Shown piece by piece: positions 47,049-50,836 of a stretch of 50,836 nt of DNA. The DNA lies in contig CP070823.1 of NCBI GenBank assembly GCA_020344375.1, forward strand, positions 2,152,885 to 2,203,720. Direction: 5' to 3'. This stretch comes from Gemmatimonadota bacterium. Lineage in GTDB: Bacteria > Gemmatimonadota > Gemmatimonadetes > Palauibacterales > KS3-K002. The notes below the pieces were generated by a model. It worked only from the letters and a program-made list of their open reading frames with translations. It was not told the origin of the DNA and did no database searches. A program made the translations under genes and the position numbers. Position 1 is the stretch's first letter, and each line of letters starts with the position of its first letter.

Positions 47049-50000
47049 ATGATCAAGCCCGTTGTCATACTTCTCAGTTCGGTCGTGCTGGCTGGCGGCG
47101 CGCCGCTCCAGGAGAACGACGAGGCCCGCTGGCTCATCAGCGGCCTCGCCGTGAGTGAGACGTACATCGTCTTCTCGTACGCGGGAGACCTCTGGCGCGT
47201 CAGGCGGCCCGGCGGAGTCGCGGAACGCCTCACCTCAGGGCCAGCGGAGGATGATTTCCCGGTCTTCGCGCCGCACGGTCTAAACGTTGCGTTCTCGCGC
47301 CGTGGCGCCGACGACTGGGACGTCTACCTGATCGGCCTACAGGGCGGCGAGCCGCGGCGCCTAACCTACAATCCCGAGGCGGACATCGCGCGCGGCTGGA
47401 GTCCCGACGGTGCCCGCGTTTTATTCACGTCCCACCGCGATGAGGAAGGCATCTTTCGGCTGTACACTATCGGGACAAGCGAGGCGTTCCCGATTCCGCT
47501 CCCCCTGCCCCGCGCCTGGGACGGGTCGTTCTCACCCGAGGGCGACCGCATCGCCTACGTGCCCTTCGCGCTTCCCCTAGACCTGGGCAGCACAGACTGG
47601 CGCTACTACCGCGGTGGCATGGCCGCGCCCATCTGGGTCGCCCGACTGAGCGACAGTCGGATCGAGAAGCTGCCGCGCGAGAACTCGAACGACCGCGATC
47701 CGATGTGGGTGGCGGGTGCCATCTACTTCGTCTCCGACCGGACAGGCACGTTCAACCTCCACAGCTACGGCCTGGCAACGGAGCGTGTGGAGCAGCTCAC
47801 GAGCTACGAGCGCTACGGCGTCGAAGCGGCGGCGGCAGGCGGCGGGGTCATCGCGTTCGTGCAGGATGGCCGGATCCGGCTCTTCGACCCGGCGACCGGC
47901 GAGACCCAGACGCTCACGATCGAGATCGAACCGGACAGCTCGGAACTCCGGCCGCGGAGCGTGGCTGGTCCCCGCTGGCTGCAGTCCGCAGCTCCCTCCG
48001 CCTCGGGCGAGCGGGTGATCTTCGGCGTGCGTGGTGACGTCGTGAGCTTCGACGTCGCGTCCGGCGCCGCCGAGAACCTGACCCAGACACCTGGGATCGC
48101 CGAGCGCTACCCGGCCGTGTCTCCCGACGGACAGTCGATCGCCTACTTCTCGGACGAGTCGGGCGAGTACCAGCTCCACGTCCGCCCAGCCGACGGACAG
48201 GGGTCGGTGAGGAAGATCCCGGTCGAGCTGCGCCCGAGCTTCTACCGCGAGCTCACCTGGTCGCCAGACTCAAAGCGTCTGGCCTTCTCCGACAAACGGC
48301 TCAACCTCTGGGTCGTGGACCTGGAGACGGGCGGCGCGCGCCGGGTCGCCACCTCGAGCTACTCCGGCCAGGGCCGCTATTACCCCGCCTGGTCGCCCGA
48401 CGGCGCATGGCTTGCCTACTCGATGGTCGAGGCCAACCGCGTGGGCGCGGTCTATCTCTATCACGTCGAGCGGAGCCGGCACGTTAGGGTCAGCGATGGC
48501 CGGGCCCACGCCGAGCACCCCGTGTTCGACAGGAGCGGCCGATACCTCTACTTCCTGGCCAGCAACACGGCGGGCCTCGGCGAGTTCGGCTGGAGCGTGC
48601 TCTCCGGCGACCTGTTCCGGCCGCTCGTCTCCCGGCGCTTGCACGTCGCGCTCCTCGACGAGCGCACACCACCTCCGGTGCTGCCAGTGACCGGCGCGCC
48701 CAACCCCGAGGCCGAATCAATCCCCCCGGGCGCCGCACCAGGAGAGCGACCCGCAGCGCCGCCAGCGGGTCGGCAGCGACCGGCCGGGCCGGCCCGGCCC
48801 GGAGCCGCTCGACCGGGTATGCAGGTGCCGGGACTCGCGGGCCTCAGCACGCAGGGGACCGAGGGCCGCACTGTGCCCTTGCCGCTGCCGGCCAAGGACT
48901 ACGCCAGGCTCGCCGCGGGAGAGCCGGGCGTGCTCTATGTGTGGGTCAGGGAATGGCCGTTCCCACAGCCCGGCAGCTCGCCGACACGCACGCTCTACCG
49001 CTACGAGCTCTCCCAACCCCGAGAGCTGGTGAAGCTGGTCGAGGACGCCAGCGAGTTCAGCGTGACGGCCGATGGACGGACGATCCTCTACAAGCGGGAC
49101 GACAGCTGGTTCCTGACCCCCGGGGACCGGGCGCCGGAGGCCGGCACAGGGCAGCTCGATCTCGCGTCGATCCAGATCGAGGTCGATCCAGCAGCCGAGT
49201 GGCGGCAGATCTACCACGAGGCCTGGCGCCTCATGCGTGACTACTTCTATGACCCGGGCTACCACGGGCACAACCTCGGCCAATTGGAGCGGCACTACGC
49301 GACCTACCTGCCGACAGTTACTCGGCGGCGCGACCTCAACACGCTGCTCGGTAAGGCGCTGGGTCACGTCTCGGTCAGCCACCTGAGCGTGGGCGGCGGT
49401 GACCTCCCCGAGCCCTCAGGCACCGGGAGCCGAATCGGCTTCCTGGGCGCGGACTACGAGATCCATCAGGGCCGCTACCGCATCACGCGCATCTACGGCT
49501 CGGGCCCCTACAACTCGGGGAACCCGCTGCTCCAGGCACCGCTGGACCAGCCGGGCGTGCGGGTCTCCGAAGGCGAGTACCTGCTCGCCGTGGATGGCGA
49601 GCAGATCGCGGCGACGAGAAACCTGTACTCCTACTTCGAGGGTAAGGCCCTCACACCCATCAGGATCACCGTGGGCTCCGAACCTGAAGACGGGCAGACC
49701 CGCACCTTCACGGTCGTGCCGCTGCCCGGCGAGAACACGCTGAGGCGCTGGAACTGGGCCCTACGCAACCGGCAGCTGGTCGAGGAGCAGACCGAGGGCG
49801 TGCTCGGCTACATCTACGTGCCGAGCTTCGGCAGCACGGCGCTCGAGCTGGTGTTCGCCCAGTTGCTGGAGAGCGTGGACCGTCGCGGTCTGATCATCGA
49901 CGAAAGGTTCAACGGCGGCGGCATCACCGCAGACTGGCTGATCGAGTGGTTGCGAAGAAGGCCGCTTTACTACTACGCCTTCCGCCATGGCGACAACCTG

Positions 50001-50402
50001 GGCGTTCCCACTAACGCGTTGCCGGCCGCCAAGGTGCTGCTGATCAACGATGCCGATTTCTCGGCCGCGGAAACGCTCGCGCTGATGTTCAAACAGGGCG
50101 CGCTCGGCAGAATCCTGGGCACGCGGACAGCCGGCGCCGGCATCGGCCCCTACGTCTTCATCCCCGAGCTCATCGATGGCGGCCGCATCGGCATCCCGAA
50201 CCGGGCCGCTTTCGATCCAACCGGGAGCTGGGCAATCGAGAACGAAGGGGTCGCGCCCGATATCGAGGTCGAGTGGCTGCCCGAGGACTGGCGGGCAGGC
50301 CGCGATCCGCAGCTGGAGCGCGCGATCGAGATGGTCCTGCGGCTCGTAGTGGATAACCCGCCGGCTGAGGTGAAGCGGCCCGAGTACCCGGTCCACGAGT
50401 AA
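47049..50402 (+). CDS. Tricorn-like S41 family peptidase, exported
   Basis: An 1117-residue protein with a signal-like N-terminus ('VVILLSSVVLAGGA'). Residues about 30-530 form beta-propeller repeats ('SPDGARVLFTSHRDEEG', 'SPDGQSIAYFSDESG', 'SPDSKRLAFSD'). A Pro/Gly/Ala-rich insert covers about 550-600. The catalytic part has His778 in 'GHVSVSHLSVGGG', a PDZ domain about 800-895, and a C-terminal S41 core with the likely nucleophile Ser1005 in 'NDADFSAAETLALMFK' and Glu1064 in 'AIENEGVAPDIEVEW'. Tricorn normally has Ser-Asp-Gly-Asp there; this version looks more like the Ser-Ala-x-Glu of CtpA-type enzymes. GGAGAG precedes the ATG. It likely degrades peptides in the periplasm. Confidence 0.87.
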   Translation: MIKPVVILLSSVVLAGGAPLQENDEARWLISGLAVSETYIVFSYAGDLWRVRRPGGVAERLTSGPAEDDFPVFAPHGLNVAFSRRGADDWDVYLIGLQGGEPRRLTYNPEADIARGWSPDGARVLFTSHRDEEGIFRLYTIGTSEAFPIPLPLPRAWDGSFSPEGDRIAYVPFALPLDLGSTDWRYYRGGMAAPIWVARLSDSRIEKLPRENSNDRDPMWVAGAIYFVSDRTGTFNLHSYGLATERVEQLTSYERYGVEAAAAGGGVIAFVQDGRIRLFDPATGETQTLTIEIEPDSSELRPRSVAGPRWLQSAAPSASGERVIFGVRGDVVSFDVASGAAENLTQTPGIAERYPAVSPDGQSIAYFSDESGEYQLHVRPADGQGSVRKIPVELRPSFYRELTWSPDSKRLAFSDKRLNLWVVDLETGGARRVATSSYSGQGRYYPAWSPDGAWLAYSMVEANRVGAVYLYHVERSRHVRVSDGRAHAEHPVFDRSGRYLYFLASNTAGLGEFGWSVLSGDLFRPLVSRRLHVALLDERTPPPVLPVTGAPNPEAESIPPGAAPGERPAAPPAGRQRPAGPARPGAARPGMQVPGLAGLSTQGTEGRTVPLPLPAKDYARLAAGEPGVLYVWVREWPFPQPGSSPTRTLYRYELSQPRELVKLVEDASEFSVTADGRTILYKRDDSWFLTPGDRAPEAGTGQLDLASIQIEVDPAAEWRQIYHEAWRLMRDYFYDPGYHGHNLGQLERHYATYLPTVTRRRDLNTLLGKALGHVSVSHLSVGGGDLPEPSGTGSRIGFLGADYEIHQGRYRITRIYGSGPYNSGNPLLQAPLDQPGVRVSEGEYLLAVDGEQIAATRNLYSYFEGKALTPIRITVGSEPEDGQTRTFTVVPLPGENTLRRWNWALRNRQLVEEQTEGVLGYIYVPSFGSTALELVFAQLLESVDRRGLIIDERFNGGGITADWLIEWLRRRPLYYYAFRHGDNLGVPTNALPAAKVLLINDADFSAAETLALMFKQGALGRILGTRTAGAGIGPYVFIPELIDGGRIGIPNRAAFDPTGSWAIENEGVAPDIEVEWLPEDWRAGRDPQLERAIEMVLRLVVDNPPAEVKRPEYPVHE

Positions 50403-50605
50403 CACGGGAAAGCAAGCAGCGCGGCGCGTCGCAGCTGCAAAGGTTGCCACATCCCGCCGCCCGGCGGAACCCTTGGCGCCGGCTACAGCCACGCCAGGAA
50501 TCGCCTCGAAGTCGTGTTGCGCTGAGAAGAGCAGCGCCGTATCTCAAGGCTGTTGACGGACAACCGTGCGAGGAACTCGAACCGATGTGCGTCTGGAGGT
50601 TCCAA

Positions 50606-50836
50606 ATGCGAACGCTGCGCCGTCCACTATGCCTCGCCGCCATTGCAGTGCTTTGCGCACCGGACAACACGACAGGCCAGATCGTACAAGAGAGCGTCGA
50701 TCTCGATGTCATCCGCGCCATCCGAGAAGAGGGGCTCGAGCATTCTCAGATCGAAGAACTCGCCGGCTACCTCACCGACGTGATCGGCCCACGGCTGACC
50801 GGTTCACCCGGGATGCGCAAAGCGAACGACTGGACG
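50606..50836 (+). CDS. M28-type peptidase, 5' part only
   Basis: 77 codons before the window ends. The signal peptide ('PLCLAAIAVLCAP') is followed by 'IRAIREEGLEHSQIEELAGY' and 'LTDVIGPRLTGSPGMRKAND', the usual opening of the carboxypeptidase Q/M28 aminopeptidase family ('l.d.iGpRltGSp'). GGAGGT lies five bases before ATG 50606; an in-frame ATG at 50585 is less likely. It follows the tricorn-like protease, so two exported peptidases may work in sequence on peptides. The zinc-binding part is outside the window. Confidence 0.78.
   Translation, partial: MRTLRRPLCLAAIAVLCAPDNTTGQIVQESVDLDVIRAIREEGLEHSQIEELAGYLTDVIGPRLTGSPGMRKANDWT

Overview
The window reads as a contiguous piece of a high-GC bacterial chromosome with short intergenic gaps and no insertion sequence, prophage, rRNA or tRNA gene that I can see. 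The gene mix suggests the Gemmatimonadota or a neighbouring FCB-type lineage. It combines a mannose-family PTS with HPr kinase and hpf, a lone FlgD/T9SS-like sorting domain, a type B succinate dehydrogenase, a two-subunit methylmalonyl-CoA mutase, an OprP-like porin beside phoBR and a very large tricorn-like S41 protease. That taxonomic call is inference (about 0.6 sure); no marker gene here proves it.

Layout. 1-3.1 kb: a truncated GAF sensor, larB, then divergently a PtsN-like EIIA and a small zinc-ribbon protein; next a tiny secreted FlgD-like protein. 3.2-5.9 kb: selB and recO, overlapping by 4 bp. 6.0-23.0 kb: one minus-strand train of 20 genes, mostly overlapping or a few bases apart: fmdB-like, argS, an outer-membrane protein, ribD-ribE-ribBA-ribH, nusB, a glycosyltransferase, hpf, hprK, EIIA-EIIB-EIIC-EIID (mannose family), HPr, EI, metK, ahcY and a DUF151 nuclease. 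It ends at a clear intrinsic terminator at 5992-6022. 23.1-25.2 kb: methylmalonyl-CoA mutase catalytic subunit and a biotin carrier protein. 25.4-29.6 kb (plus strand): phoB-phoR, an OprP-like porin and pstS. 29.6-35.8 kb (minus strand): a periplasmic-binding/TPR protein, pccB, accC and rlmD. 36-40.1 kb: rpsA with a long repetitive tail, cmk and rnz. 40.3-43.8 kb: sdhCAB with a good promoter and terminator. 44.0-45.6 kb: a sodium:solute symporter with a 32-residue membrane partner. 45.8-46.8 kb: three tandem paralogous small membrane proteins. 47.0-50.4 kb: a tricorn-like protease. 50.6 kb to the end: the start of an M28-type metallopeptidase.

How the genes fit together. Propionyl-CoA carboxylase (pccB, accC and the distant biotin carrier) plus methylmalonyl-CoA mutase would turn propionyl-CoA into succinyl-CoA, which feeds the TCA cycle next to succinate dehydrogenase. 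The PTS set is complete (EI, HPr, IIA, IIB, IIC, IID) and is linked to HPr kinase, so it could both import a sugar and signal. MetK and AhcY make and recycle the S-adenosylmethionine cycle. PhoBR with porin and PstS forms a phosphate-starvation module that lacks pstCAB in this window.

No gene-free stretch exceeds 300 bases. The largest gaps are 43774-44031 (sdh promoter region), 40130-40347 (hairpins), 46840-47048 and 50403-50605 (nothing convincing seen in the last two). The least described parts are the three tandem small membrane proteins, the 32-residue symporter partner, the apparently non-ATG EIIC gene and the repeat-built tail of ribosomal protein S1.
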